DNA of 64,000 nt. Origin: Scandinavium goeteborgense. GTDB lineage: Bacteria; Pseudomonadota; Gammaproteobacteria; Enterobacterales; Enterobacteriaceae. This document shows positions 9,542-17,663 of the stretch, one piece after another (the stretch's first letter is position 1; each line of letters begins with the position of its first letter). Where the stretch lies: positions 1,364,001 to 1,428,000 of the forward strand of contig NZ_CP054058.1 in the NCBI RefSeq assembly GCF_003935895.2, given 5' to 3'. The notes under the pieces were generated by a model. That model saw only the letters and a list, made by a program, of their open reading frames with translations. It did not search any database and was not told the origin of the DNA. Both the position numbers and the translations under genes were made by a program.

Positions 9542-10978
9542 ATGTCCGTGTTTCATAAAAACAGCGCCCGACTGCGTGACCAGGAACGTGCCCGACTTAT
9601 CTGGCTGCTGACCACCGATAAAGCCATTACGTCCGCGCTAACCAACAAACTGACGCTGGCAGAACAGTATGACGAAGGGCAACTGGGGGATGATATTGCC
9701 GAAGTGGGGGCGCTGGTGGCGCACCTGCCTGCGCCCGATCTGGCGGATACGCTGGAGGCGCTGCCGACCGATGAACGTCATGCGCTTTGGGGTCTGGTGG
9801 AAGACAGCAAGCGCGGCAACGTGCTGCTCGAAGCGTCCGAAGGCGTGTATGAAGACCTGATCGAAGGGATGAGCGACAAAGCGCTGCTTGATGCGCTGGA
9901 AACTCTCGATATCGATGAAAAAATCTATCTGGTTCAGCACCTTCCCCGCAATTTAACCGGTCGTCTGTTGGCGACGCTTGCGCCAGCCGAACGCGACCGC
10001 GTACGCCAGGTGATGAATTACGCCCACGACAGCGTGGGTGCGATCATGGAATTCGAGGTGATCACTATTCGCCCGGACGTCACGCTGGGCGTGGTGCAGC
10101 GCTATCTGCGTCGGCTGGGAAAAATGCCGGAGAACACCGACAAACTGTTCGTCACCTCGCGCGATAAAACGCTGCTTGGCGAACTGGAATTGCAAACCAT
10201 TTTGCTCAATCCGGCGCAGCGTCGGGTAAACGACGTGATGGAAGCGGAGCCCGTTACTTTTCATCCAGAAGAAGATGCCGAAAAAGTCGCGCGTACCTTT
10301 GAACGTGATGACTTGCTGAGCGCCGCGGTGATTGACGCCGAAGGCAAACTGCTCGGGCGTCTGACCATCGATGAGATTGTTGACGTGGTGTACGAAGAAA
10401 CCGACAACGATATTCGCCAGATGAGCGGCCTGAGTAACGATCAGGACGTGTTCGCCCCGGTCAGCAAAGCGGTGAAAACGCGCTGGGCGTGGCTGGCGGT
10501 CAATCTGTGTACCGCGTTTATCGCCTCAAGGGTGATTGATAGCTTCGAACACACCATTTCCCAACTGGTGGCGCTGGCCTCGCTGATGCCGATCGTGGCG
10601 GGGATCGGTGGCAACACCGGCAACCAGACCATCACCATGATCGTTCGCGCGCTGGCGCTCCAGCATATTCAGCCGGGCAACTTCTCGTTCCTGATCCTGC
10701 GTGAAATGGGCGTAGCGCTGATTAACGGCCTGGTGTGGGGCGGCATTATGGGCGGAGTGACGTGGTGGCTGTACGACGACCCGCAGCTTGGCGGTGTGAT
10801 GATGCTGGCGATGGTGCTCAACCTGCTGGTGGCGTCGTTGATGGGAGTGCTGATCCCGATGATCATGACCAAATTCGGCCGCGATCCGGCGGTAGGCTCC
10901 AGTGTGATGATCACCGCGATCACCGACACTGGCGGCTTCTTTATTTTTCTGGGTCTGGCGACGGTGTTTCTGCTTTAG
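9542..10978 (+). CDS. mgtE: MgtE-family magnesium channel/transporter
   Basis: The 478-aa product has the MgtE order: an N-terminal alpha-helical Mg2+-sensing domain (about 10-130), a CBS-domain pair (about 140-275, with VITIRPDVTLG and PVTFHPEEDA), and five C-terminal membrane helices. The conserved pore sequence PIVAGIGGNTGNQ and the distal AVGSSVMITAITDTGGF are present. It imports Mg2+ (also Co2+) across the inner membrane, gated by the cytoplasmic domains. An AAGGA ribosome site lies about 10 bp before the ATG. The gene is not at this location in E. coli K-12. Its 3' end overlaps the convergent SulP gene by 38 bp. Confidence 0.93.
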   Translation: MSVFHKNSARLRDQERARLIWLLTTDKAITSALTNKLTLAEQYDEGQLGDDIAEVGALVAHLPAPDLADTLEALPTDERHALWGLVEDSKRGNVLLEASEGVYEDLIEGMSDKALLDALETLDIDEKIYLVQHLPRNLTGRLLATLAPAERDRVRQVMNYAHDSVGAIMEFEVITIRPDVTLGVVQRYLRRLGKMPENTDKLFVTSRDKTLLGELELQTILLNPAQRRVNDVMEAEPVTFHPEEDAEKVARTFERDDLLSAAVIDAEGKLLGRLTIDEIVDVVYEETDNDIRQMSGLSNDQDVFAPVSKAVKTRWAWLAVNLCTAFIASRVIDSFEHTISQLVALASLMPIVAGIGGNTGNQTITMIVRALALQHIQPGNFSFLILREMGVALINGLVWGGIMGGVTWWLYDDPQLGGVMMLAMVLNLLVASLMGVLIPMIMTKFGRDPAVGSSVMITAITDTGGFFIFLGLATVFLL

Positions 10979-12188
10979 CCGCGTGATGGCGGCGGATATG
11001 CTTTGGAATCAACACCAGCGCCACAATCCCGGCCAGCACACCAATGGCCAGATTGCCGGTGCTGACGGTCGCCGCGACGGTGACCAGCATCACTAGCGTG
11101 ACCGACCACGGCGTTTGCTTCAGGGTTGTTGGCTGAATGCTGTGCCAGCTAAAGGTTTTGAACGCCACAATCGCCATGATCCCGGCGAGCACCGCCATGG
11201 GAATTTTCGCCATCACGTTGCTTAGCCCGGTCACCAGTAACAGCAACACCAGGCCTGCCACCACGGTAGACAGGCGGCTGCGGCCCTTACCCATTTCCAC
11301 GTTGACGATGGTCTGACCGATCATCGCGCACCCGGCAATTCCGCCGAAAAAGCCTGCCATGATATTGGCGATACCTAGCCCGGCGCTTTCACGCGCTTTG
11401 TTTGACGGCGTGGCGGTTAAGTCATCCACCAGTTTTGCCGTCAACAGCGATTCCATCAGTCCGACAAAGGCGATACTCAGCGCACAGGGCCAGATTATCT
11501 GTAATGTTTGCAGATTCAGCGGCACCAGCAGTTGGGTCAGCCCTGGCAAACCACCGGACATCGAACCTTCATCCCCGACGGTCGGCAGAGTCTGGCCGCT
11601 GTAGACGGTGTACAACGTCAAAATAACGATAGCGATCAGCGGCGACGGCACGCTTTTAATCACCCGCGGCAGCCACAGCACAATCAGTAGCGTGGCGGCA
11701 AACAGCGCCAGAATCAGTGGCTCTTTGCTCCAAAAATGCGGCACCTGGGCAAAGAAAATAAGAATACCGAGCGCATTCACGAAGCCGGTCATCACCGCCT
11801 GCGGGATGAATCGCATCAGCCTCGCCATGCCGAGCACACCAAACAAAATTTGAATCACGCCCGCCATCACCACCGCAGGCAGGATGTACGCCACGCCGTG
11901 CTGGTGCACCATCGGGCCGATGACCAGCGCCACCGAACCCGCCGCCGCCGTCACCATCGCGGGACGCCCGCCGAGGAACGACATCGCCAGACACAGTACC
12001 ACTGAGGCAATCAGGCTCACTTTCGGGTCAACGCCCGCAATCACCGAAAAAGAAATCACTTCCGGAATCAGCGCCAGCGCAGTGATCACCCCCGCCAGCG
12101 ACTCGCGCAGCAGCAGGGCAGGTGAGCGCACGATGGTGGAGAGCGCATGTTGTTCAGCAGTCGTTAACGATGAAGAGGTATCAGGCAT
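10941..12188 (-). CDS. SulP-family anion transporter lacking a STAS domain
   Basis: The 415-aa product has 10-12 predicted membrane segments and SulP family hallmarks: an N-terminal RESLAGVITALALIPEVISFSVIAGV followed by GGRPAMVTAAAGSVALVI, and later GIANIMAGFFGGIAGCAMIGQT. Canonical SulP proteins are about 550 aa with a C-terminal cytosolic STAS domain. This one stops after the membrane core with a short charged tail (KAETPSPDPEK). Short STAS-less forms exist in bacteria, so this need not be a truncation. The substrate cannot be told from sequence (sulfate, bicarbonate or another anion). The gene converges on mgtE with a 38-bp overlap. No clear ribosome site precedes the ATG, so the start is less certain than the family. 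Confidence 0.85.
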   Translation of the reverse strand: MPDTSSSLTTAEQHALSTIVRSPALLLRESLAGVITALALIPEVISFSVIAGVDPKVSLIASVVLCLAMSFLGGRPAMVTAAAGSVALVIGPMVHQHGVAYILPAVVMAGVIQILFGVLGMARLMRFIPQAVMTGFVNALGILIFFAQVPHFWSKEPLILALFAATLLIVLWLPRVIKSVPSPLIAIVILTLYTVYSGQTLPTVGDEGSMSGGLPGLTQLLVPLNLQTLQIIWPCALSIAFVGLMESLLTAKLVDDLTATPSNKARESAGLGIANIMAGFFGGIAGCAMIGQTIVNVEMGKGRSRLSTVVAGLVLLLLVTGLSNVMAKIPMAVLAGIMAIVAFKTFSWHSIQPTTLKQTPWSVTLVMLVTVAATVSTGNLAIGVLAGIVALVLIPKHIRRHHAAKAETPSPDPEK

Positions 12189-12462
12189 AGAGAAAGTAAG
12201 GTTATGGATGACCGGTTAATCATAAGCACTGGATGTGCTGTATGTCACAAAACGGGCGATATTACCGCGTTGCGTCACATTTCGCCAGTACCAATACTCA
12301 TCCGTGTGACACATTTATTAAACATTTTTATAACAGTTATCAAAACAGAACTTAAAGATTAAACAATATTTAAATCTTTCACCGTCAGTGCTAACGTGGA
12401 TTTCCCCGAATCGTTTCACCTGCGCTAAAACAAAAAACGCGAGTACAGTAAGGCTCATTACG

Positions 12463-14115
12463 ATGACTAAAAAGATGGCCGTACGCAGCTCACAGGCGGT
12501 TGGTTTCGATGCCGAACCTCTGGCAGACCAGACCCACGCCCGTACCGAGCATGAGACGGATGTGTTGTTGATTGGCGGTGGCATCATGAGCGCCACGCTG
12601 GGAACCTGGCTTCAGGAACTGGAGCCGGATTGGTCTATTACTATGGTTGAACGTATGGAAAGCGTCGCCGAGGAGAGTTCCAACGGCTGGAATAACGCCG
12701 GTACCGGCCATGCCGCCCTGATGGAACTGAACTACACGCCGCAAAAAGCGGACGGTTCTGTCAGCATCGACAAAGCCATCGAGATTAACGAAGCCTTTCA
12801 AATCTCGCGTCAATTTTGGGCGCACCAGGTGACGCGCGGCGTTTTGCAACAGCCGAAGACCTTCATTAATACCGTACCGCACATGAGCTTTGTGTGGGGC
12901 GAAGACAACGTCAACTTCCTGCGCGCCCGCTATGCCGCGCTTCAGCAGAACTCCCTGTTCCAGGGCATGCGTTATTCCGAAGATACCGAACAGATTAAGA
13001 AATGGGCACCGCTGGTGATGGAAGGGCGCGACCCGCAGCAGAAAGTTGCCGCGACGCGGACCGAAGTCGGCACCGATGTGAACTATGGCGAGATCACCCG
13101 CCAGCTGATTGCCGGCCTGCGCCGTCATGATAACTTCTCGTTGCAGCTCAACACCGTAGTGCGCCGTTTTAAACGCAACGCGGATAACAGCTGGACGGTC
13201 ACCGTTTCTGACGCCAACAACGCTAAAGTTCGTCGCACCATCCGGGCGAAATTTATCTTTATTGGCGCGGGCGGGGCGGCACTCAAACTGCTGCAACAGA
13301 CCTGTATTCCACAGGCGAAAGAGTACGCGGGCTTCCCGGTCGGCGGCCAGTTCCTGGTGTGTGAAAACCCGGATGTGGTGAATCATCATCTGGCGAAAGT
13401 ATACGGTCAGGCCTCCGTGGGCGCGCCGCCGATGTCGGTCCCGCACATTGATACCCGCATTATCGATGGCAAACGCGCGGTGCTGTTTGGGCCGTTCGCG
13501 ACGTTTTCCACTAAGTTCCTGAAAAACGGTTCGCTGTGGGATTTGCTCGGCTCGACCAACAAATCAAACATTATGCCGATGATTAACGTCGGGCTGGATA
13601 ACTTCAGTCTGGTGAAGTATCTGGTCGGGCAGGTGATGCAGAACGATAAAGATCGTCTGGCTGCACTACAGGAATACTACCCGTTAGCGAAGAAAAGCGA
13701 CTGGCGGTTGTGGCAGGCGGGCCAGCGCGTACAAATCATCAAACGCGACGAAGACAAAGGTGGCGTGTTGCGCTTGGGTACCGAAGTGGTGAGCGACGAG
13801 CACGGCACCGTGGCTGCGCTGCTTGGCGCGTCACCGGGCGCATCGACGGCGGCACCGATCATGCTGCATTTGATGGAGCAGGTATTTAAAGAGAAGGTGA
13901 ATTCACCCGCATGGCAGGAAAAACTGCGCTCGGTGGTGCCGACTTACGGCAGCCGTCTGAGCGGGGATCCGCTGGCCATTCAGCAGACGCTGGCGCATAC
14001 CAGCGAAGTGCTTGGCTTGCGTTACGATGCCGAAACGCCGGTCGATCCGGTGCCTCAGGCGCAGTTCACACCTCCGCTGGTGGCGCTGCAACCGGTGGCG
14101 GATATCGCCCTGTAA
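12463..14115 (+). CDS. mqo: Malate:quinone oxidoreductase
   Basis: The product is 550 aa (E. coli 548). This FAD-dependent peripheral membrane enzyme oxidises malate to oxaloacetate and feeds electrons to the quinone pool. The dinucleotide-binding [26 protein letters not shown] and [13 protein letters not shown] segments are typical of Mqo. The start [11 protein letters not shown] was chosen because a TAAGG site lies about 9 bp upstream; a longer frame from 12388 has no such site. The N-terminal 30 residues diverge from E. coli and the remainder aligns throughout, ending in VADIAL in both. Confidence 0.95.
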   Translation: MTKKMAVRSSQAVGFDAEPLADQTHARTEHETDVLLIGGGIMSATLGTWLQELEPDWSITMVERMESVAEESSNGWNNAGTGHAALMELNYTPQKADGSVSIDKAIEINEAFQISRQFWAHQVTRGVLQQPKTFINTVPHMSFVWGEDNVNFLRARYAALQQNSLFQGMRYSEDTEQIKKWAPLVMEGRDPQQKVAATRTEVGTDVNYGEITRQLIAGLRRHDNFSLQLNTVVRRFKRNADNSWTVTVSDANNAKVRRTIRAKFIFIGAGGAALKLLQQTCIPQAKEYAGFPVGGQFLVCENPDVVNHHLAKVYGQASVGAPPMSVPHIDTRIIDGKRAVLFGPFATFSTKFLKNGSLWDLLGSTNKSNIMPMINVGLDNFSLVKYLVGQVMQNDKDRLAALQEYYPLAKKSDWRLWQAGQRVQIIKRDEDKGGVLRLGTEVVSDEHGTVAALLGASPGASTAAPIMLHLMEQVFKEKVNSPAWQEKLRSVVPTYGSRLSGDPLAIQQTLAHTSEVLGLRYDAETPVDPVPQAQFTPPLVALQPVADIAL

Positions 14116-14118
14116 TAA

Positions 14119-14146
14119 TAAAGCCCCGATTAACGGGGCTTTATTT
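14119..14146. terminator. Bidirectional terminator between mqo and eco
   Basis: AAAGCCCCG-ATTAA-CGGGGCTTT flanked by A- and T-rich sequence lies between two convergent genes and can serve both. Confidence 0.88.
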
Positions 14147-14155
14147 AACGCTGAA

Positions 14156-14647
14156 TTAGCGCTTTTCGGCGTTCTGCACGCGGTCTTCGGCTTTCCAGAC
14201 TCGGTATTTCACGTCGATGTTTTCCGGCGTGTATACCACAATCGGCAGCTTACTGTTGTAGCGCACCATCGCGTCGTCACCCAGATACGCGGTCACGAAT
14301 TTCTGCGTTTTCTTGCCGTCCGGGCAGGCCATCATGGTGGACGCCGGGCCAGTCACTTTGTCGAAGACGTAGTAGTCGTAACCCCAGCCTTCCAGCGTTT
14401 TGCTTTCCAGTTCACCGCCCAGGCGATGCTGGTTGCAATCGACTTCCAGCGTTTGACCAATCAGCAGCTCCACTTTGTAGCCAGACTCATCTTTCTGCTC
14501 CGGAAGCGTAATAACCTGACGCTTCATTCCTTTTTCCGCCTGCGGATAAGGAGCCACTTTTTCCAGCGGCGTATTGGCCGCGAAGGCGCTGGCAGATACA
14601 CAGGCGAGGGAGAGTACGGCAGCAGCAAATTTGGATGCGTTTTTCAC
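14156..14647 (-). CDS. eco: Ecotin, periplasmic serine protease inhibitor
   Basis: The product is 163 aa with a signal peptide of about 23 residues (ending ASAFA). The mature part contains [19 protein letters not shown] and the reactive loop [11 protein letters not shown], with the P1 Met at residues 105-106 and a Cys pair that braces the loop. Ecotin is a dimeric inhibitor of trypsin-like, chymotrypsin-like and elastase-type proteases and protects the cell from host neutrophil elastase. It is convergent with mqo as in E. coli; downstream genes on its strand differ. Confidence 0.96.
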   Translation of the reverse strand: MKNASKFAAAVLSLACVSASAFAANTPLEKVAPYPQAEKGMKRQVITLPEQKDESGYKVELLIGQTLEVDCNQHRLGGELESKTLEGWGYDYYVFDKVTGPASTMMACPDGKKTQKFVTAYLGDDAMVRYNSKLPIVVYTPENIDVKYRVWKAEDRVQNAEKR

Positions 14648-14772
14648 TGTTAATCCTTTTGATCAGTTAGCAACAAGCAGATCGTACCATCACCATAATG
14701 AATGGTAAGTATAATTTACCAATATTTTAATAATGTGTGGTGGTATGTACTAAAGCGAGTTGCCGGTGAAAA

Positions 14773-14871
14773 TCAGGAACCCGGCGTGGCGTAACCACCG
14801 ATGATAAACCAGGCCAGGAAAGCGACTGCGACGATAAAACACAGGATAGGGAAGGCGATTCCAATGCGCAT
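14773..14871 (-). CDS. 32-residue single-pass membrane peptide, YoaK-like
   Basis: The frame reads MRIGIAFPILCFIVAVAFLA, then WFIIGGYATPGS and a TGA stop. It is one hydrophobic helix (residues 3-25) with a short polar tail. An AGAGG ribosome site sits 6 bp before the ATG. The sequence closely resembles the E. coli small protein YoaK (recalled as MRIGIIFPVV...GGYAAPGA), which is encoded at another chromosomal position. It is likely an inner-membrane peptide of unknown role. It is too short for ordinary gene callers. Confidence 0.8.
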   Translation of the reverse strand: MRIGIAFPILCFIVAVAFLAWFIIGGYATPGS

Positions 14872-15065
14872 AAAACCTCTTGATGTCCTTAATCAGGATC
14901 GAATTTGCGTGATTCATGAAACGCGGAGGATAACACATTGCTAACATTGCGCGCGCGCTGTCTTTTTGTACAATATTTATTTATAAATAAACGTATTTTG
15001 AGTGTAACTAAATGATTTTATCGAGTTTTTAGCACAAGAGCCTCATTTGAAATTGAACTTCATGA

Positions 15066-15072
15066 CTATACT
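15066..15072 (+). promoter_or_regulatory. Candidate sigma-S-type -10 element
   Basis: CTATACT lies about 30 bp before the start of the first DUF1254 gene. This is the preferred -10 of RpoS holoenzyme. Transcription would begin near 15080, giving a leader of about 22 nt with an AAAGG ribosome site. No matching -35 at standard spacing is seen, which RpoS tolerates. Confidence 0.4.
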
Positions 15073-15101
15073 TTCAGGGTACATTTTAAAAGGTAATTGT
15101 G

Positions 15102-16397
15102 ATGAAAAAAGTTCTACTTCCATTGGCTCTGATGGTGGCCAGCAACGCGGCGTTTGCACAAGCCATTCCTGATAAGCATGCCGAAGATGCTTATATCTAT
15201 GGTTATTCCATGGATCAGGCCTACAAATTCTTCTATGAAACGGCGGTGGAAACCCATACCCCGATGAACCGTTTCCAGAATATCCGTCATCTGGCGGATG
15301 ACAAATACACCGCGCACCCAACCATCAACAACGACACCCTGCACCTGATGGGCTGGCTGGATGTGGCCGCTGAGCCCGTTATTGTCAGCGTACCGGATAT
15401 GGACAAAGGCCGTTACTGGGTGCTGCACACCATGGATATGGGCCATTACACCACTTCGATGATTGGCTCCCGCACCCGCGGCAATAAAGGTGGCCATTTC
15501 ATGTTTGCGTCTAAAGCGTGGAAAGGTGAAGTGCCTCCGAGCGTGACCGAAGTCATTCGTGTGGACTCCGATCTCCTTAAGCTGATGGGTCGAATCATGG
15601 CGACCAGCCCAGAAGATACCAAAACCGCGCTGGGTTACATGGATGACTGGAACATCAGAACGCTTTCCGCGTATCTGGGCGTGCCGGGTCCAAAGGCAAC
15701 TGAACGCACTTATCCTGACCCGGCAAAAACCAACTGGCTGCAGCGTGTTAACTTCGTGCTGTGCGAAGGCGATATGGGCACAGCGGATAAGAAATGGCTG
15801 GATCAGTACAAAGATGTTGGCCTGGCACCGTGCAAGCAAGACTTCACTGCTGACCAATTGGCTGCGGCGAAGACCGGCGAGAAGCTGGGGATGGCGCATT
15901 TAGCTGAACTGGCTCCTCAAATGAAGGTTGCCGGTAAACTGCTGGGTACCCGCGAAGAACTGCAGGACGGTCAGCGTGACCTGTTTGCAGAAGGGACCTT
16001 TATCGGCCAGTGGGGCTTACCGCCGGATGAGTCCGTTTACATGCAGGCGGTGAAAGGCGCAGATGGCCAGAACATCAATGGCGCGAACGGTAAAACGTAT
16101 CGCATGCACTTCAAAGCGCCGGACGTCAGCCAGTTCTGGTCATTTACCGCCTACGCGGTGGATAACAAACTGATGGCCCCGAATGCGATTAACCGTCATA
16201 GCCGCGGTGACCGCACGCTGAAGCCGGATGCGGATGGTATGTACACCATTGAAATGAGCGCCAAAGGGGATGCGAATAACCCTAACTGGCTGCCAATCCC
16301 TGAAAAAGACACCTATATCATTATGCGTATGTATGGGCCGAGCAAAGACGTTCAGGATGGGAAATATACGTTCCCGACAGTCGAAGTGGTTAAGTAA
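15102..16397 (+). CDS. Secreted DUF1254/DUF1214 protein (paralogue 1)
   Basis: The product is 431 aa with a 20-residue signal peptide (MKKVLLPLALMVASNAAFAQ). The N-terminal DUF1254 region contains EDAYIYGYSMDQAYKFFYE and a segment ending DMDKGRYWVLHTMDMGHYT. The C-terminal DUF1214 region contains VSQFWSFTAYAVDNKLM and the family motif NWLPIPEKDTYIIMRMYGP. DUF1254/1214 proteins are two-domain beta-rich periplasmic proteins of unknown biochemical function. ATG at 15102 is preferred over the adjacent in-frame GTG at 15099 because AAAGG is then 8 bp away. It has its own terminator and points toward paralogue 2. Confidence 0.85.
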   Translation: MKKVLLPLALMVASNAAFAQAIPDKHAEDAYIYGYSMDQAYKFFYETAVETHTPMNRFQNIRHLADDKYTAHPTINNDTLHLMGWLDVAAEPVIVSVPDMDKGRYWVLHTMDMGHYTTSMIGSRTRGNKGGHFMFASKAWKGEVPPSVTEVIRVDSDLLKLMGRIMATSPEDTKTALGYMDDWNIRTLSAYLGVPGPKATERTYPDPAKTNWLQRVNFVLCEGDMGTADKKWLDQYKDVGLAPCKQDFTADQLAAAKTGEKLGMAHLAELAPQMKVAGKLLGTREELQDGQRDLFAEGTFIGQWGLPPDESVYMQAVKGADGQNINGANGKTYRMHFKAPDVSQFWSFTAYAVDNKLMAPNAINRHSRGDRTLKPDADGMYTIEMSAKGDANNPNWLPIPEKDTYIIMRMYGPSKDVQDGKYTFPTVEVVK

Positions 16398-16413
16398 TAC
16401 CGTTCCAGAAATA

Positions 16414-16443
16414 AAAACAGCCAGGGAAACCTGGCTGTTTTTA
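16414..16443 (+). terminator. Terminator of DUF1254 paralogue 1
   Basis: AAAACAGCCAGG-GAAA-CCTGGCTGTTTTTA follows the stop by 16 bp. A second GC hairpin (GGCCGGG-TATT-CCCGGCC, 16465-16482) lies between the convergent genes. Confidence 0.9.
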
Positions 16444-16494
16444 TTGGGTGACAATTCCCTTCTGGGCCGGGTATTCCCGGCCTGAAACAAAAGC

Positions 16495-17505
16495 TTATTT
16501 AACCTCTGTCGGGGTCGGTACGGAATAAGAACCGTTAACGACGGATTCGCCAGGACGGTAAATACGCATCCCTAAATACCAGTTATCACCCGGCGTTGGC
16601 AGCCAGTTGGCCTGCTCTCCACAGACCTGTTTCGGGCCGTAGTAGAGGGTAAATTTGCCATCTTTATCGAATTTGATGCTCCGATTGTTCAGGTTGGAAT
16701 TTTCATCGTGGAGATATTTATCCGCGCCGTACATCGTGAAGGAGAAGAAACCGCCTTCTTTGAAATCAGGTTTGGTGTAGGTGGCTTTGTAACACTTATC
16801 GCCCTTCAGACTGAAATCGCGATAGATGTACACGGCGTCTTCCGCGGGCAGCAGACCCAATGCAACCGAGGCACTCAGGCGAAGTTTAGCAGGGTCGATT
16901 TTTCCGCGCGCACCGGAGGTATCGTTAAAGTTTGGCAGCTTCGCGGCTTCTACCTGGTACTGCTTACGCAGTTTCATCAGGCTGTCTTTATCCCAGTCAA
17001 CCGGGGTGTAAGACTTCACTTTGGTGCCCGCAGGCCAGTTCACTTTAATATTGTCCTGCAATTCGTGGACGTAATTGATGTCCTGCGGATCGCTCGGATT
17101 CACCTGAGTACGCACCACAATCGCGGCAAATTCGGTTTTCGATTTAATCTCGAAGGTGCCTGGGCCATAAAATACCTGGTCCGTGAAATCATCATTCTGC
17201 ATGATCATCGCGGACTGATAGCGGCCATCTTTTGATTTCGGCAGCGTAACCGTCGTGCCGTTGGGTACGTAGTAAATCCCAAAGGAATAAATGGTGTCGC
17301 GGTTCATGGTGACGGCTGGCTGTTTGTCGAGCTGCATCAACGTCCGGTCGTGACGGAACGCGTTACTGCCCACATCTTTCACTACGTTCTGATAAGACTG
17401 GTCGACTTCGGCCCGGGCGTAATTTTCGGGCGTCACGATTTGAGCAGCGTATGCGGATGAGCCCATCATGAGGGACGTCAGCAGCAACATATTGATTTTT
17501 TTCAT
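16495..17505 (-). CDS. Secreted DUF1254/DUF1214 protein (paralogue 2, short form)
   Basis: The product is 336 aa with a 20-residue signal peptide (MKKINMLLLTSLMMGSSAYA). The N-terminal domain is shorter than in paralogues 1 and 3 and lacks the YxxGxPL-like opening helix, but keeps PAVTMNRDTIYSFGIYYVPNG. The C-terminal DUF1214 part has GGFFSFTMYGADKYL and ANWLPTPGDNWYLGMRIYRP. No activity is known. Two Cys residues (in DKCYKAT and KQVCGEQ) could form a disulfide. It is transcribed on its own: a promoter sits directly upstream and the terminator of paralogue 3 insulates it. Confidence 0.83.
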   Translation of the reverse strand: MKKINMLLLTSLMMGSSAYAAQIVTPENYARAEVDQSYQNVVKDVGSNAFRHDRTLMQLDKQPAVTMNRDTIYSFGIYYVPNGTTVTLPKSKDGRYQSAMIMQNDDFTDQVFYGPGTFEIKSKTEFAAIVVRTQVNPSDPQDINYVHELQDNIKVNWPAGTKVKSYTPVDWDKDSLMKLRKQYQVEAAKLPNFNDTSGARGKIDPAKLRLSASVALGLLPAEDAVYIYRDFSLKGDKCYKATYTKPDFKEGGFFSFTMYGADKYLHDENSNLNNRSIKFDKDGKFTLYYGPKQVCGEQANWLPTPGDNWYLGMRIYRPGESVVNGSYSVPTPTEVK

Positions 17506-17518
17506 TGATAACCTCTGA

Positions 17519-17546
17519 ATTCTATCTGGCCACGTAACAATGTCAG
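17519..17546 (-). promoter_or_regulatory. Candidate sigma-70 promoter of DUF1254 paralogue 2
   Basis: On the minus strand CTGACA (17541-17546) and TAGAAT (17519-17524) are separated by 16 bp, just before the start codon at 17505. The leader would be very short. Confidence 0.5.
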
Positions 17547-17617
17547 CGTTTAAGACATCCGTGGCGAAAGCGTGGTGCGCAATGGCAAAGTGCAGGAACT
17601 GTTTTCAGGGAGCCCTG

Positions 17618-17647
17618 AAAAAAACTCCCCTGGCTGGCAGGGGAGTT
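17618..17647 (-). terminator. Terminator of DUF1254 paralogue 3
   Basis: On the minus strand a 10-bp perfect stem AACTCCCCTG-CCAGC-CAGGGGAGTT runs into seven T. A second perfect palindrome (TTTTCAGGG-AG-CCCTGAAAA, 17602-17621) follows at once. Confidence 0.93.
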
Positions 17648-17663
17648 CATCATTTTTTCTGAA

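Noticed and set aside
12490-13446. Minus-strand 318-codon frame inside mqo
   Set aside because: Shadow of mqo with no recognisable domain.
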